A DNA stretch of 64,000 nt, taken from NCBI GenBank assembly GCA_029721435.1, contig CM056588.1, forward strand, positions 40,751,430-40,815,429. Reading direction: 5' to 3'. Positions 46,888 to 58,528 of this stretch are shown here, piece after piece; the stretch's first letter is position 1, and each line of letters opens with the position of its first letter. The notes beneath the pieces are model-generated. The model saw only the letters and a list, made by a program, of their open reading frames with translations, did not search any database and was not told where the DNA came from. The DNA comes from Gymnothorax reevesii. Taxonomy: Eukaryota > Chordata > Actinopteri > Anguilliformes > Muraenidae. The position numbers and the translations under genes were made by a program.

Positions 46888-48495
46888 CAAAACCCAAAAC
46901 CAGTGAAGTTGGCACGTTGTGTAAATCGTCGATAAAAACAGAATACAATGATTTGCAAATCCTTTTCAACTTATATTCAATTGGATACAATGCAAAGACA
47001 AAATGTTTAATGTTCAAACTGAGAAACTATATTATTTTTTTTGGAAAAATAATCATTAACTTAGAATTTAAAGGCAGCAACACATTGCAAAAAAGTTGGC
47101 ACAGGGGCCTTTTTACCACTGTGTTACATCGCTTTTCCTTTTAACGACACTCCGTAAACATTTGGAAACTGAGGAGACCAATTTTTGAAGCTTTTCTGGT
47201 GGAACTCTTTCCCATTCTTGCTTGATGTACAGCTTAAGTTGTTCAACAGTCCGGGGTCTCCGTTGTTGTATTTTACGCTTCATAATGAGCCACACATTTT
47301 CAATGGGAGACAGGTCTGGACTACAGGCAGGCCAGTCTAGTACCCGCACTCTTTTACTACGGAGCCATGCTGTTGTAACATGTGCAGAATGTGGCTTGGC
47401 ATTGTCTTGCTGAAATAAGCAGGGGCGTCCATGAAAAAGACGTTGCTTGGATGGCAACATATGTTGCTCCAAAACCTGTATGTACCTTTCAGCATTAATG
47501 GTGCCTTCACATATGTGTAAGCTGCCCATGCCTTGGGCACTAATACACCCCCATACCATCACAGATGCTGGCTTTTGAACTTTGCGCCAATAACAGTCCG
47601 TATGGTTCTTTTCCTCTTTGGTCCGGAGGACACGACGTCTACAGTTTCCAAAAACAATTTGAAATGTGGACTCGTCAGACCACAGAACACTTTTCCACTT
47701 TGCATCAGTCCATCTTAGATGAGCTTGGGCCCAGCGAAGCCGGCGGCGTTTCTGGGTGCTGTTGATAAATGGCTTTCGCTTTGCATTGTAGAGTTTTAAC
47801 TTGCACTTGCAGATGTAGCAACAAACTGTAGTTACTGACAGTGGTTTTCTGAAGTGTTCCTGAGCCCATGTGGTGATGTGCTTTACACACTGATGTCGGA
47901 TTTTGATGCAGTACCGCCTGAGGGATCAAAGGTCACGGGCATTCAATGTTGGTTTTCGGCCTTGTCGCTTACGTGCAGTGATTTCTCCAGATTCTCTGAA
48001 CCTTTTGACGATATTACGGACCGCAGATGATGAAATCCCTAAATTTCTCGCAATAGCTCGTTGAGGAATGTTGTTTTTAATCTGTTCGACAATCAGCTCA
48101 CGCATTTGTTCACTAAGTGGTGACCCTCGCCCCATCCTTGATTGTGAATGACTGAGTATTTCAGGGAAGCTGCTTTTATACCCAATCATGGCACCCACCT
48201 GTTCCCAATCAGCCCGTTCACCTGTGGAATGTTCCAAATAAGTGTTTGATGAGCATTCCTCAACTCTCTCAGTCTTTTTTGCCACTTGTGCCAGCTTTTT
48301 TGAAACATGTTGCAGGCATCAAATTCCAAATGAGCTAATATTTGCAAAAAATTACAAAGTTTACCTCTTCGAACATTAAGTAACTTGTCTTGGCAGTGTA
48401 TTCAATTGAATATAGGTTGAAAAGGATTTGCAAATCATTATAGTCTGTTTTTATTTACGATTTACACAACGTGCCAACTTCACTGGTTTTGGGTG
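46888..48495 (-). mobile_element. Tc1-like transposon, nearly intact
   Basis: The ends CAAAACCCAAAACCAGTGAA and the inverse right end CACTGGTTTTGGGTG are flanked by TA (46886-46887 and 48496-48497). Terminal inverted repeats extend more than 90 bases inward through GTTGGCACGTTGTGTAAATC and TTTGCAAATCCTTTTCAAC. The length, 1608 bases, is typical of full-size Tc1 elements. Confidence 0.95.
47113..48135 (-). pseudogene. Tc1 transposase with a single nonsense codon
   Basis: The frame from MGRGSPLSEQ (48135) to RKSDVTQW (47113) spans about 340 codons, the family's usual size, and stays open except for one TGA (47923-47925) after NARDL, where the reading context suggests an Arg CGA changed by CpG decay. 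The N-terminal half has two helix-turn-helix segments (AIARNLGISSSAVRN) and an RKRQGRKP basic hook. The catalytic triad is visible: WSDES, QQDNAKPH and SPIEN, with 34 residues between the second Asp and the Glu (DD34E). Not autonomous as it stands, but the copy is young. Confidence 0.9.
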
Positions 48496-48616
48496 TAGAT
48501 CTATTATTATAATTGGACTAAAATAAAAAGATTTCGGTCGAAAGAAAATTCAAATGATTGAAAAGTCAAAGTGTATCGTATGGGACAAAGTTCATATTTG
48601 TCATATGAACTTTGCT

Positions 48617-48704
48617 TTCTTAATGAAAGCAAAAATATAATGCAAAATAGAAACAAATTTATGAGCTTCTTTCTATTTTGCATTATATTTTTGCTTTCAT
48701 AAAG
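48617..48704. repeat. Palindrome with about 34-bp arms
   Basis: AATGAAAGCAAAAATATAAT followed by GCAAAATAGAA pairs with the inverse TTCTATTTTGC and ATTATATTTTTGCTTTCAT around a loop near ACAAATTTATGAGC. Confidence 0.85.
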
Positions 48705-48795
48705 AATTTAGAGAATCCTGTATAAAAAAGATTTTAGACCACCAAACTAAACTGCAGCGCTAACTTTTCCATCTCTATATGTCGTACGGGACATT

Positions 48796-49683
48796 GGAAG
48801 AAAGGGCCTTCTGAATCCTGGCGCCCAGGTCCCTGTGGATGTGAAAAATTTAATAAAAGATAAATAGGCATTAATGACAATCCATTCCTTTGATGTACCC
48901 TATTAAAAGATATGAGGGTTACTGTTTTACAATAATTCTACGCACATCAATATTACTCCAAGAATGGCTAAATTTGCAAAAATTCTTACTTCAGGACCTT
49001 AATCCTAAAAATCTAATTTTGAGGTTACATATGGGTGCTAAAACTCACTTGTTCTAGGTGCTTTGGGCATTAAACTATGATGTATTGACCATTTTTCTAT
49101 GTTCTCAATTACCCTTATGAGGATAGTGTTTTCATTATCTGAGGAAGTGAAGTAGGCTTTTTTCCCAATTCAGTTTTGATTGTTTTTAACCTTTCATGTA
49201 GAGACTGTCACAGATATTTAACACAGATCATTCATCTTAAAAAATGGCTGAACTTCTTTAACCACCCAGTACATGCTAATGTTAGCCTAAAGCCATGGGG
49301 TGCCAGTGCTCATTACAGCTGATATCAAACTGTCATTGACCATTTTTGCACTAGAACAGTGCCTCAATAGATTCAGCCAACCACCAGCTCCAGATTTTGT
49401 TTATTAGAGGCCTATACAGCGCCTCTCTTCCTCTCAGTTGTTCAAACAGAAACTATCGCAGGATGGCGTATGTTTTATTTGAGGGGAAAGTCCTCCAGCC
49501 CTCGGGGCCATAAACCATGATAAGCGCCGGGCACAAAGGGTGGGAGTGAGATCACCCCTACTGTTCAGTGAAGAGGCTGATATCGGTCTTCCTGGGGAAG
49601 AGGCACCAGGAGTAGTAGGGTAACGTAAATTTGGGGCATTTTCCCCCGTGTTTTCATCTTGATTTGGATCAGAACTGCTGGCC
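48796..49683. promoter_or_regulatory. Upstream region of cdhr5; no specific element fixed
   Basis: The sequence before the proposed first coding exon should hold the cdhr5 promoter and 5' untranslated region. I see no convincing TATA box or other named element. The minus frame at 49434-49685 overlaps the start and has no recognisable motif. Confidence 0.3.
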
Positions 49684-49768
49684 ATGGATCTAGGGTGTAG
49701 GAGGTTTTCCGTCTGCGCAGTCTTCTGTTTTTACGTGGTCATTCTTCATAGAGGCTGTTGGGCTCAGA
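49684..49768 (+). CDS. cdhr5: cdhr5 exon 1: signal peptide
   Basis: Begins at ATG 49684 with MDLGCRRFSV, then a hydrophobic core CAVFCFYVVIL and a likely cleavage region near CWAQ. The donor A|GTAAGT leaves one base (phase 1), which joins the two bases at the start of exon 2 to make Ile. This exon is too short to stand out as a long open frame; it was chosen because start, hydrophobic profile, donor and phase all fit exon 2. An additional upstream non-coding exon cannot be excluded. Confidence 0.75.
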
Positions 49769-50454
49769 GTAAGTTTTTTTTAATTTATGAAATTTACCCA
49801 TTTTATTGAGTAGTTCGCCTCTACTGAGGCTCCAGTACTAAAGTGTCAGTCCCAAGCCGCTGCAATGTATTGAGTCCATTGGATAAGTGAAGTAAGTTCT
49901 AGTACATTCTGAACTTAAGGTTCTGGGCGTTTTTCAAAGCAGGGTTACTGAGTTGGGCTGAACAAGCGAAACAGTGAAACCTAAAATGGCTCTTCCAGCT
50001 GAAGTCTGTGTTCCAGACTTGAGAGGGATTCACGTTTTATTCAGTGTAGTTATCCAGCTAACTCCTTAATCCTGTTTCATTAAATTTTCACCTGGTTTGT
50101 TTCTCCTACAGGGTCATGCTGGTGACTTATAGGCATGTTATACATAGGCACATGCTTGTTTTGTGATACGTGATGACTAAATATTTTGCAAGCCTTCTCA
50201 ACATGTCTTCTTCATGTTGAAATTCAATTTATTGAGACCCCAGCCTGTTTCCTACTCTAATGAAATTTGTGGCTTATAAGTTTAATTACCAAAAAAAATC
50301 CTGGGGAACACAAGGAACAATTTTGAGAAATTGCATTTTCACTGAAATATACTATTTTCTGCACAGAGAAGTTTACATTGCAGAAGTTAGGGCATTCTGT
50401 AACAGGCGACAGTATATTTGACCTGTTCTGTATAAATGTCTGATGTTCTTCTAG

Positions 50455-50624
50455 TTTGTTCAATGCCAATCTCGGCAAATGTGGCGGAGAACCAGCCCCC
50501 TGGGACTCATATTGCGACCATTAATGCCCAGGAGAATGTGACGTTCGAGCTACTAGTGAATCCTGGGAACTTTTTTAAACTGCAGGGAGATCATGTGGTG
50601 GTGAATATATCATTGGATTATGAG
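50455..50624 (+). CDS. cdhr5: cdhr5 exon 2: first cadherin region, N-terminal half
   Basis: Acceptor TTCTTCTAG, donor TATGAG|GTAAGG. Codes for CSMPISANVAENQPPG, through FELLVNPGNFFKLQGD, to NISLDYE. The pattern V-x-E-N-x-x-x-G-T-x-I plus the closing L-D-Y-E is typical for a cadherin repeat. Two candidate N-glycosylation sites (NVT, NIS). Confidence 0.92.
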
Positions 50625-51665
50625 GTAAGGCAGGTGGTCATTATGACGATGGGGTGTTGACAGACTTGGACGCAAAGACTCTCTCATAAAATGAACTTTA
50701 TTTAGCTTCAGGTTTTTATAGATTTCCTTTGGTTTATGCTCAAAATGTTCACTCTCTTTATGGACAGCAGAGCAGTGATGGGGATCCTTTGAATACTGGA
50801 GATAAGACAATGCATCTTCATAAGCCTAGTGTTCGGTCAAAGAATTGTTTGCGCACCTGTTTGTTTCTGGATAACCAATCATCTGAATACATGTCCCCTT
50901 TTTTTTCACTGGTCCGCAGACCACAAATTCTGAGTAAAGAGAACAAATTTGCTCCTGCTTTTCATTATACAGTACTGCGCAAAAGCTTCTGGCTCTGGAG
51001 ATTTTTATTTTTTTAATTTAAATTTGGTGTTTGATGTTTATCTTTTGTTTTACCTCAATAGTACTGCTGAAAATAAGAAGCGCATTTGAAATATCAACTG
51101 TTAATTAGAAAAAATGATTGTACAAATAAATGTCTCATTGAAAGCAGTTGATCCAGATGATATAGTCTTGACAGACCCCTGATCTCATCACCATTAACGG
51201 TGTCTGTGATTACCTGGAGAGAGAGAATCAAGTGAGACTGTTAATCTACCGATGGATTGTGGCAAGTTCTCAAGTATGCTTGGAACAAGCAAAAATCCAA
51301 TCATCTAGTAACACTATGGGAATTAAGGGTATTTTACCTAATTTTTATGGAAAGGGTAACAACTATTCTTGATTTGATTTAGTTTTTAAAATGTATGGCT
51401 CTTTATGGTACAATTTTCAGTATAAAGGAACCATTAATTTTATGATTTTTGGAGGCATCTTTGCTTCTTTTAGTTTTAAATGTGCCTAAAACCTATGCAC
51501 AGTACTGTATGTTTTTATATGGAAGGGATTTTGTACAGGGATGGTTCTGAGTTTCTCTTTCTGTGTCAGGATATTTACTCTGCATTATGAGAACTCTGTG
51601 CTAATGCATACTCTCCTAGTCGGTTGTGTGAACATCACTGCTGGCTGAGCACCTTTTGAAATATA

Positions 51666-51801
51666 CAACCCCAGCTCCCTTAAATCTGGCATGTCATGGA
51701 AAATGCAAGTAAAAGTAGATTTGGTTTGAGTTTTCGAATCCGGCCTTTTTGATTTTATTTGCATTTTCCATGGCATGACCCCTTTTTCAGATTTGGGGTT
51801 G
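51666..51801. mobile_element. Tc1/mariner-type MITE in cdhr5 intron 2
   Basis: The left end CAACCCCAGCTCCCTTAAAT and the inverse right end AGATTTGGGGTTG match the terminal style of the element at 40331-41550. The arms also share CATGGAAAATGCAA and its inverse. TA precedes the left end; the right flank reads TG, so one target base has changed. Confidence 0.75.
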
Positions 51802-52043
51802 TGCATTGGTGGTTCCGTAGTTGCCCTTGAAATACCACTGGCTTTTTTCATGATTGAGGCCCTTTTTTATATCAGGGCTCATAATCAAAATATAAAACTT
51901 TCAGTTTTCCTGTGATTTTACTGAAATTTCCTGAGACGCCGAAGTTGTTACCGATGTTATCAGTTTTATTCCTCTACCACTTCTCAGTAGGTGCACAAAT
52001 TTTGTATGTTCAAAGAAGACTTTTTTCCCCTTTCTATTGCAAG

Positions 52044-52103
52044 GCATCGCCAGGATTTATTGAGATTGCAATTTTGTGTTCCCATCCTGACCAAGGAACT
52101 GAG
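52044..52103 (+). CDS. cdhr5: cdhr5 exon 3
   Basis: 20 codons, ASPGFIEIAILCSHPDQGTE, between TTGCAAG and GAG|GTAAGT. Phase 0 on both sides. Corresponds to the short strand segment with a conserved Cys in human CDHR5 (AQLLCQSG). Confidence 0.88.
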
Positions 52104-52410
52104 GTAAGTTTATGTACTGGCTTTTTCTTGTAAGAATCAAATGTGGCATTTTGCATTGTTAAAAATTGCAAAAGAACCAGGGTGGGATCGATTGATAATA
52201 ATATTTCAGAGCAAATGTTTTCTCAATGATATTGCCTTTATAATTAATTAATTTAATTTACTTTCGCTAATAAACTTTGGGTATTTTTTTTTTTAATGAA
52301 ATCAATCATACCGTGTGCTACGTGCACAATGAGTATCATGGGTAGCTGCATTGTTGATGAAATACAGTGATTTGGCCGATAACAGTCCCTTTTTTCGCCT
52401 TGTTTTTTAG

Positions 52411-52497
52411 CGTCTGGAGATGGTGATTATAGTTCTGAATGTTAATGACATGGAACCGGTGTTTGCACAGAGTCAGTACAATCTGACTACACCTGAG
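52411..52497 (+). CDS. cdhr5: cdhr5 exon 4: end of EC1 with calcium motif
   Basis: 29 codons from RLEMVIIVLNVNDMEPVF to NLTTPE, acceptor TTTTTTAG and donor GAG|GTGAGT. LNVNDMEPVF is the D-x-N-D-x-x-P-x-F linker motif; the first Asp is Asn here. Confidence 0.92.
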
Positions 52498-53145
52498 GTG
52501 AGTCTCTGGATGCTACCATGTCCTGATTTCGCACACTTCAAATGCCAAAGTGCACAGAAACACACACACACACACGCAAACAGCCAGTTGTTGTTTAGAC
52601 CAGGCAAACAGCACTGCGAATACAAATGAAGGTGAATGCTCCACATTTAATTAAAACTGCTAAGCTTCGCTTCTGACCTTCCTTGTGGTTTTGGGAGCGT
52701 TTTTTGTTCCTTGACCTTGTCTGAATTGATATTGAGTATTAAACTTGCATGTGACCTGAATACTCAGCTGTAGGCTAGCAACTAAATAATGATATTGCTC
52801 TCTTAAGCACATTTGAATATTAGCTCTGAATTAAGACTTAACTAACCTGTTCCAAAGTATTTTTCTCTGGCATGGTCAGTCACGTGGATATTTTACTGAA
52901 TAGATTTGTCAAAAAGGTTATGAGTGCTTTTAGCCTTGTGTTCTTCTTTGTATTCATAATCTATCCCTGGTTGTGTAGCAGACTAATTAAAACATATCTA
53001 TATTCAGTCAAGCCTTGCCTTGACCCTTCTGTCTTCAAGTTAATACATTTAATTTCTCAAAATTCTGGGAAGCGTTGTCCCCATGCACCTATGGTGGCTG
53101 GCTAAAATGATTGACTTTTAGACTAGCTGTCTCTGTTCTGTTTAG

Positions 53146-53229
53146 CTGTCTCCAGTGGATTTTTCTGTAGGTGAAGTGGTCGCCACTGATCCCGAGGGAG
53201 ATCTGCTCTTTTATCACATTGATCCTGAG
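53146..53229 (+). CDS. cdhr5: cdhr5 exon 5: EC2, first part
   Basis: 28 codons, LSPVDFSVGEVVATDPEGD then LLFYHIDPE, acceptor TTCTGTTTAG and donor GAG|GTAAGA. ATDPEGD takes the place of the A-x-D-x-D calcium loop. Confidence 0.9.
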
Positions 53230-53560
53230 GTAAGATTGAGTGTGCGGTATCAGTCCACCTCACTACAACACGACAAAAGATTGAGATTATACCCCTGTGT
53301 TTCACCACACAACTAACTAATCAAATCCCCATATTTTATGATTCTGTGAATCGTGATAGAGCAGTGAACTTAAATGTTCTGAGGAAACTGATTGCCTCAA
53401 AAAATTGTGTAGGCAAACTTAATATGCATTATGTGGAAGGAACTTGAAGAAAATAAGGTAAAATTATTTTTTACATTTTTTAAGTGCTCTGAGCACAAGA
53501 TCATTAAGTTGGCAAACTCAATTTTTTTGAGTTCACTATGCTTGTCAGGGTTTTCAGCAT

Positions 53561-53636
53561 ATGCATCAAATTATGCTGTGGTTTGTGGCAAAGATGGCAT
53601 GCATCAAATTGTGCTGTGGTTTATGGCAAAGATGAC
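53561..53636. repeat. Two tandem 38-bp units in cdhr5 intron 5
   Basis: ATGCATCAAATTATGCTGTG and ATGCATCAAATTGTGCTGTG each begin a 38-base unit ending AAAGATGGC or AAAGATGAC; three or four differences. Confidence 0.9.
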
Positions 53637-53702
53637 ACTTTTCGACAAAAAGACTACTGCTATAAACATTGCTACTCAATATAATTGTTCTTTTTCCCAC
53701 AG

Positions 53703-53807
53703 AATGAGTACTTCAAAATGAGAGATGTGAACTCCCCTGTCATAGTGGTGAAAAAGCCTGTGGACTATGATGTCGTACAAAGCATATCGTTCAAATTAAT
53801 CGCAGTG
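53703..53807 (+). CDS. cdhr5: cdhr5 exon 6: EC2, second part
   Basis: 35 codons from NEYFKMRDVNSPVIVVKK to SFKLIAV, acceptor TTCCCACAG and donor GTG|GTAAGT. KPVDYD stands where cadherins have L-D-x-E. Confidence 0.92.
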
Positions 53808-54302
53808 GTAAGTAAGCTTGCGGAGGATTTGCAGCAACAGTGTTCAGTTATTGCAGTATGAAGAGTCATTGAATAAAATTCACTGGTGTAAGATATTTGG
53901 CAGTCTCATTGCATTGGTGTTATCAGAGAGGTGTATTCCTCATTATATTACAGTATCAATGTAAATCAGTATAAAATCATGCATATGAGTCTTATGTTAT
54001 GTACATAATGCCTTTACCTGTGACATATAACAACAGTATATATTGTAAGACACAGCAAAATATGAGATAAAGGGGACCTGACATATCAAGACATATAATG
54101 TTACCCACTCTCCGTCACAGTTCATCCTATCTATGGCTTGTGTGTTATGCATTTTTACCAGTCTTAAAGCAAAGAGTAAACTTAATAAAAAAAATGAGAC
54201 AAAAAACCCAAATCTAGTCGCTGGACAACTGACTGGCAACCCCCTACTCAGTGTCTGGTTGTAAATTGCATTCTGCGCTTGTTGCCCATGTGACACGTGT
54301 AG

Positions 54303-54488
54303 GACACCCATAGTCCCCCGCCGGCCAACGTTACATCCTTCTCTGCCACGGCGACGGTTGACATCAACATCGAAGACGAGGACAACAGGCCACCCTGGTT
54401 CCAGCCCTGCACGGAGGTGACCGTCGGCAGCAGTAAAATCTGCCTGGGCTCTGGGTACAGAGGGAAAGTGAACCTGACGGATAAAACG
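54303..54488 (+). CDS. cdhr5: cdhr5 exon 7: EC2-EC3 linker
   Basis: 62 codons from DTHSPPPANVTSFSATATVD through NIEDEDNRPPWFQPC to VNLTDKT, acceptor CGTGTAG and donor ACG|GTGCGT. The RPPWF-x-PC block and the later Cys in KICLGS match human CDHR5 and are diagnostic. Long antisense frames here (53997-54645) are shadows. Confidence 0.92.
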
Positions 54489-55493
54489 GTGCGTCCTCTC
54501 GACTCCCGTCCCCAAGCTTTCTGCAATTAAGGCTCATTAGACACTCAAAGCCACAAGCTGTGCTTCCATTACAGTTATGCACTAAATAAAAGCGATATTT
54601 GTAAAAATTCAACAAAGCACAATTGCGAGTTTCAAGCGCTTCCATTTGAGGATGTTTTGCAAATAAAACTTTTAGTTCTCATAAACTCTCGTCTCACGAT
54701 ACTCTTTTCGACTGAAGATGAATGTCGTTGGACTGGGCCAGAACCTTGTTGCATGTAGGGAGTGTGACTAGTAAATGTGGAAAAAAGTGTTTCCATTCCA
54801 CTTTTGTGAAAAATTGCAATATTGACGCATCTGAAAAATCACCTCATGAGAGTGTAAAAAACTTTTTAGCAATATTTGAGAGGTTTTTCAAAATTCACGC
54901 ATTTCCATCGCCAGCTTTTTATTTCTTTGTGCATTTCCAAGGGTAATGGGAATGCACCTACAGTTCTCAAACACCCTGTTATTTACAGGTAATCGTAAAG
55001 AAATGCATGATATTTCTGTCCCTGTATTGCGGGCCCTGGAACAAGGAGACTCTGAATTACAAGTTGAATACAAGCTGAAAACTTGACCCAGAACATGTTC
55101 ATCCTCCTGAAGTGTGCTTAGATCTCAATGCTAATTCACATTCAGGGCACTTATGACAGGGATGCACTTGATTGTTACACCTTGACCAATATGCCCTCAA
55201 TTACTTTTTCTGCCCACTTTTACAAAAACAAAAATTTTTGAGTAGACGTAGGGGACTTTTGCTTTATTGGATGGGTTTTTAAGTGGCGATGTAGAGTGAA
55301 AGCCTTTTCCTGTCTAGCCTTTTGACTTTTGACATTATACGTTTTTTTTTTTTTTTTTGCAAACTAACTGATTTTGCAGTGTCTTAAGGAGTGGGATCCT
55401 TTTAATTTTTTGGCATTTTTTCCCATAATCCTTTTTGGTTATAATTTGGTGAAGGTTGAATCATTTGTCATATTATTTCTATCTGAACTGTAG

Positions 55494-55584
55494 GAGGGTG
55501 TTCTGCCTCTGGAGCCGGGCCCACTCTTTGCCATCGATGGGGACAAAGGCCGGAACGAACAGATCATGTATCGAATTGTGGCTG
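55494..55584 (+). CDS. cdhr5: cdhr5 exon 8: EC3, first part
   Basis: 30 codons plus one base: EGVLPLEPGPLFAIDGDKGR then NEQIMYRIVA. Acceptor AACTGTAG, donor G|GTAAAT. AIDGDKGRN is a good D-x-D-x-G-x-N calcium loop. Confidence 0.92.
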
Positions 55585-56070
55585 GTAAATCAGCAAGATT
55601 TTTCTCTTCTTAATTTATTTATTGGTAATCATTTTTCAGTCAGGAAAACTCACGTTTGAATAAAACAATTTATTCATGGGTATAAGCATTGCATTGTATT
55701 TTGGCGGCGGTTCTGCTCTGGAGGAATGTCCTACCTAGACACAGCAAACATACAAACATAGTCATGAACAGAAATCAAAATCCCCCCGATGTGAGCAGAA
55801 CCAAACAGGTGGAGGCTGGGGTGGAGGTGGCAAGCAAAAAACCAAACAGCATGTTGCATAGCATGAAAAGTTATTACAAACAGCAGCGGAAGTAAATGAG
55901 CTTGACGTCTTTCAAATAGACTGCTGTATGACCTCGTGATGTGTATCCTCCAATTGTGTGCCTGCTGATGCTGACGTGCTGGTAGCTCACCAGGCTGCTG
56001 TCAGCTGATGTAGCGCTTCTCGAGTTTCCTGCCTGAACCAGTTACACTCATTAATGAGATGTATTGTTGA

Positions 56071-56468
56071 AGTTTTACCCCTTAAAAACCATTTTTTTTT
56101 CTCCTAAGTTTCCTATTAAGTTGGTTCAAAGTAAAAAAAGAAGCTTTTTTTCATATTGTAGGACAATGTCACATGCATTCTCTGTTTCTGCTGGTTGCAG
56201 CACTTCACTGAGACTACATCACACTTATATTGAAAAAAAAAAATTCAAACCCAGTACGCCATGTTTTTATGGCGACAGTGTGACATCAAATGGATAATAC
56301 CTACATCTGTACATCATTTTATACACATTTCCCTGTAGTTTAGAAGGATATCTTTGGGCTGGTTGGAAACACTGGGATTTAAAAAAATAGGCCTGAATTA
56401 TCACTGATTTCAATACAGCAGCTGCATTTGACAGATCAAGATAAGGGGCCCTGGGGTTTATGGAGTTA
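56071..56468. repeat. Dispersed direct repeat, copy in cdhr5 intron 8
   Basis: Second copy of the repeat at 37487-37884; its right end stops about 60 bases before the exon 9 acceptor. Confidence 0.7.
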
Positions 56469-56531
56469 ACTTGGTGTGCAAGTATGTGATATCTGTAGGA
56501 TCGTTGAATTGCTCTTGTGTCTGTTTTATAG

Positions 56532-56629
56532 GGAATGAGGATGGCATTTTCAAGATGGATGAGAACTCGGGGAACATCACCATGCTGAAGGCTGCGGATG
56601 TAGAGGGCCCCATAGTCCTGACAGTTCTG
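56532..56629 (+). CDS. cdhr5: cdhr5 exon 9: EC3, second part
   Basis: Completes Gly290 and codes NEDGIFKMDENSGNITML to GPIVLTVL; acceptor TTTTATAG, donor CTG|GTGAAG. F-x-x-D-x-x-S-G-N-I-T matches the cadherin F-x-I-x-x-x-x-G-x-I-x-x strand pair. Confidence 0.9.
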
Positions 56630-57308
56630 GTGAAGGAACTTTTATTGAATTCTTTTTTTTTTTTCTATTTTGTCAAATTTGCCTCTCTTGACACTCAAAG
56701 TTTAATGAGTTGTAATACCTCCGATAGCTCCTGTGGTTCGCAATTTTCTGTGCTGCTGTCAATATCTGGTTGCATGTGTGAGCTTCAGCTGATCAAGTTC
56801 AAGAACTAGAAGACGGCTAAATCTTCCAGTGGGAACAGAATATATCAACCTCCAACGGCACACTTTCAGATGTTGCTCCCTGTTTGTTTTGAATGTCAAG
56901 AAAAGCCATTGATTGAATAAATGTCTACCTCCACAATTTTCATGTGGGTTGGGGGAGGGAAGGGTTAGGAAGGTAGTCCTATTTTTTTATTATCTGCAAG
57001 TCAGTGGTGATTGGAGAAACTGTGAAAGGAACATGACCTTTGTTCTTGACGCAGTGCCAATGTTTTCTCTCGATACCTGACGTTTACAACACCCCAGAAA
57101 TGCCTCCTTTGCCATTTATGCCTGTGGTGATGACTGCAGGAACAGAGACAGAACAGACAGTGTTACTATTTTTATGGCCGTAAAGGCGGTTTAATCGCGT
57201 GCACAGGGGAATGAACGTGCCGTTAGAATGATTCTGTCTGTCTCTCTAAGGTTATGATCAAAGCTAGGTATCTGACTGTGCATTTATTGTGCGTTTTTGT
57301 GTCTACAG

Positions 57309-57515
57309 GCCATGCAATTCCCGAACACTGACCAGTTTGCCTCCTCTTCGGTAACCTTTGACGTGGTGATTAAGAGCAACCACTCGCCGAAGTTTGAGAA
57401 AGAGCATTACGAGGGCTTCATCTCCAGCGACTCCAGTGTGGGCAGCCAGGTTCTGGAGGGCAAGTCCTTGCACAGACCTCTCAAGGTCCTGGCTACGGAC
57501 GCTGATTTCTCTGAC
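57309..57515 (+). CDS. cdhr5: cdhr5 exon 10: end of EC3 and start of EC4
   Basis: 69 codons from AMQFPNTDQF to KVLATDADFSD, acceptor GTCTACAG and donor GAC|GTAAGG. Contains IKSNHSPKFEKEHYEG (linker) and ATDADFSD (calcium loop). Phase 0 on both sides. Confidence 0.92.
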
Positions 57516-58133
57516 GTAAGGCTGTCCGAATGGGCTGTGGGAATCTAGAGCCCTCATTTATGAATACTTGGTCATAGCTTCCATTCCAGATAGGGGTGAC
57601 CAACTGAATCATCATGATATGCAGTATTAGTCAAAACTTAGGATAGACCCTCATTTTCAAATCAGAGATTAAAAGAAGAATTAATGTTCAAAGATATGGC
57701 AATCTTAATTTCATCAAAATAACCAAAATTTGGAAATTTAATCGTTCTGCATACTTTTTTTCTACAGCAGCACATAACATTTTCTACAGTGTGGCTATTG
57801 AGGTTCCCACAGATATTTTGCACTTTTACTCTGTTTTCCCAAAACCTTTCTGTCCAATAAGTCTGTTACTACCTTGAATTTAATTCTCTCCATGGTAAAT
57901 GGACGTAGCAATTTCATTGTTGACTGATAATCCATCTTAGTATCTTAATGAATTCCAAAATCTTAGACCCTATCCTGAGACATAAATGATTGTTTTTTTT
58001 TTTTTTTTCGTTTTTACTTCTGACCAATTAATTCTTGCCCAGTGCCATCTGAGTTTACTTACAAAAGTGAAGATACAGAGCTCAATTAATCAAGAGTGTT
58101 CATCGTGTGTTCAAGCTCTTGACTGGTACTGTT

Positions 58134-58346
58134 CACTGCAAAACATGATTAGGTTATGTCAACTTATTTCTTCTCATTAACTCCACTTGCAATGATTAGT
58201 TTTAGATATTGAACTCAAGCTCATAAGTTTTCAAAAGTTAAAGTTATCAATTGTCTTGGCTAATTAGGAGCTGAAACAAAGCTCATCTTCAAGTTCAATT
58301 CACTCAGATTTAATTGAGTTGACTCACATTTTTAAGACATGCAGTG
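58134..58346. mobile_element. Degenerate CACTGC MITE in cdhr5 intron 10
   Basis: The left end CACTGCAAAACATGATTAGG and inverse right end AAGACATGCAGTG, with GTCAAC and GTTGAC words inside each arm, resemble the cleaner MITE at 25400-25590. Confidence 0.5.
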
Positions 58347-58528
58347 TGCTTTTGGATCTTAGTTCAAACCGCTTGGTTGACATGTATGACAGGGTATAAC
58401 TAGAGATGGTCCACAGTGGCTCCATAGTTTTCTATGGGTGTCACTAGGTAGCCAGGAGACAGTTTATGGAGGCTGCCATTCTGTTTACCTTGTAACATTT
58501 TGCACGCATGCACTCTGGGTATATAGCT

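Larger units (their letters stand above)
45949..48795. repeat. Unclassified repeat with GTCGTACGGGACA motifs, split by a Tc1 element
   Basis: GTCGTACGGGACATT occurs near both edges (45953 and 48780), and variants (ATACGGGACAT 46311, TCATATGGGACAT 46331, ATCGTATGGGACA 48575) lie between. All are in the same orientation. A Tc1 element occupies 46888-48495, so the host repeat is about 1.2 kb. No coding capacity was recognised. Confidence 0.55.

Noticed and set aside
53997..54645. Overlapping minus-strand frames of 92 to 172 codons
   Set aside because: They lie antisense to cdhr5 exon 7 and its introns and show no family features.
57303..57557. 84-codon minus-strand frame
   Set aside because: Antisense shadow of cdhr5 exon 10, which has correct splice sites and cadherin motifs.
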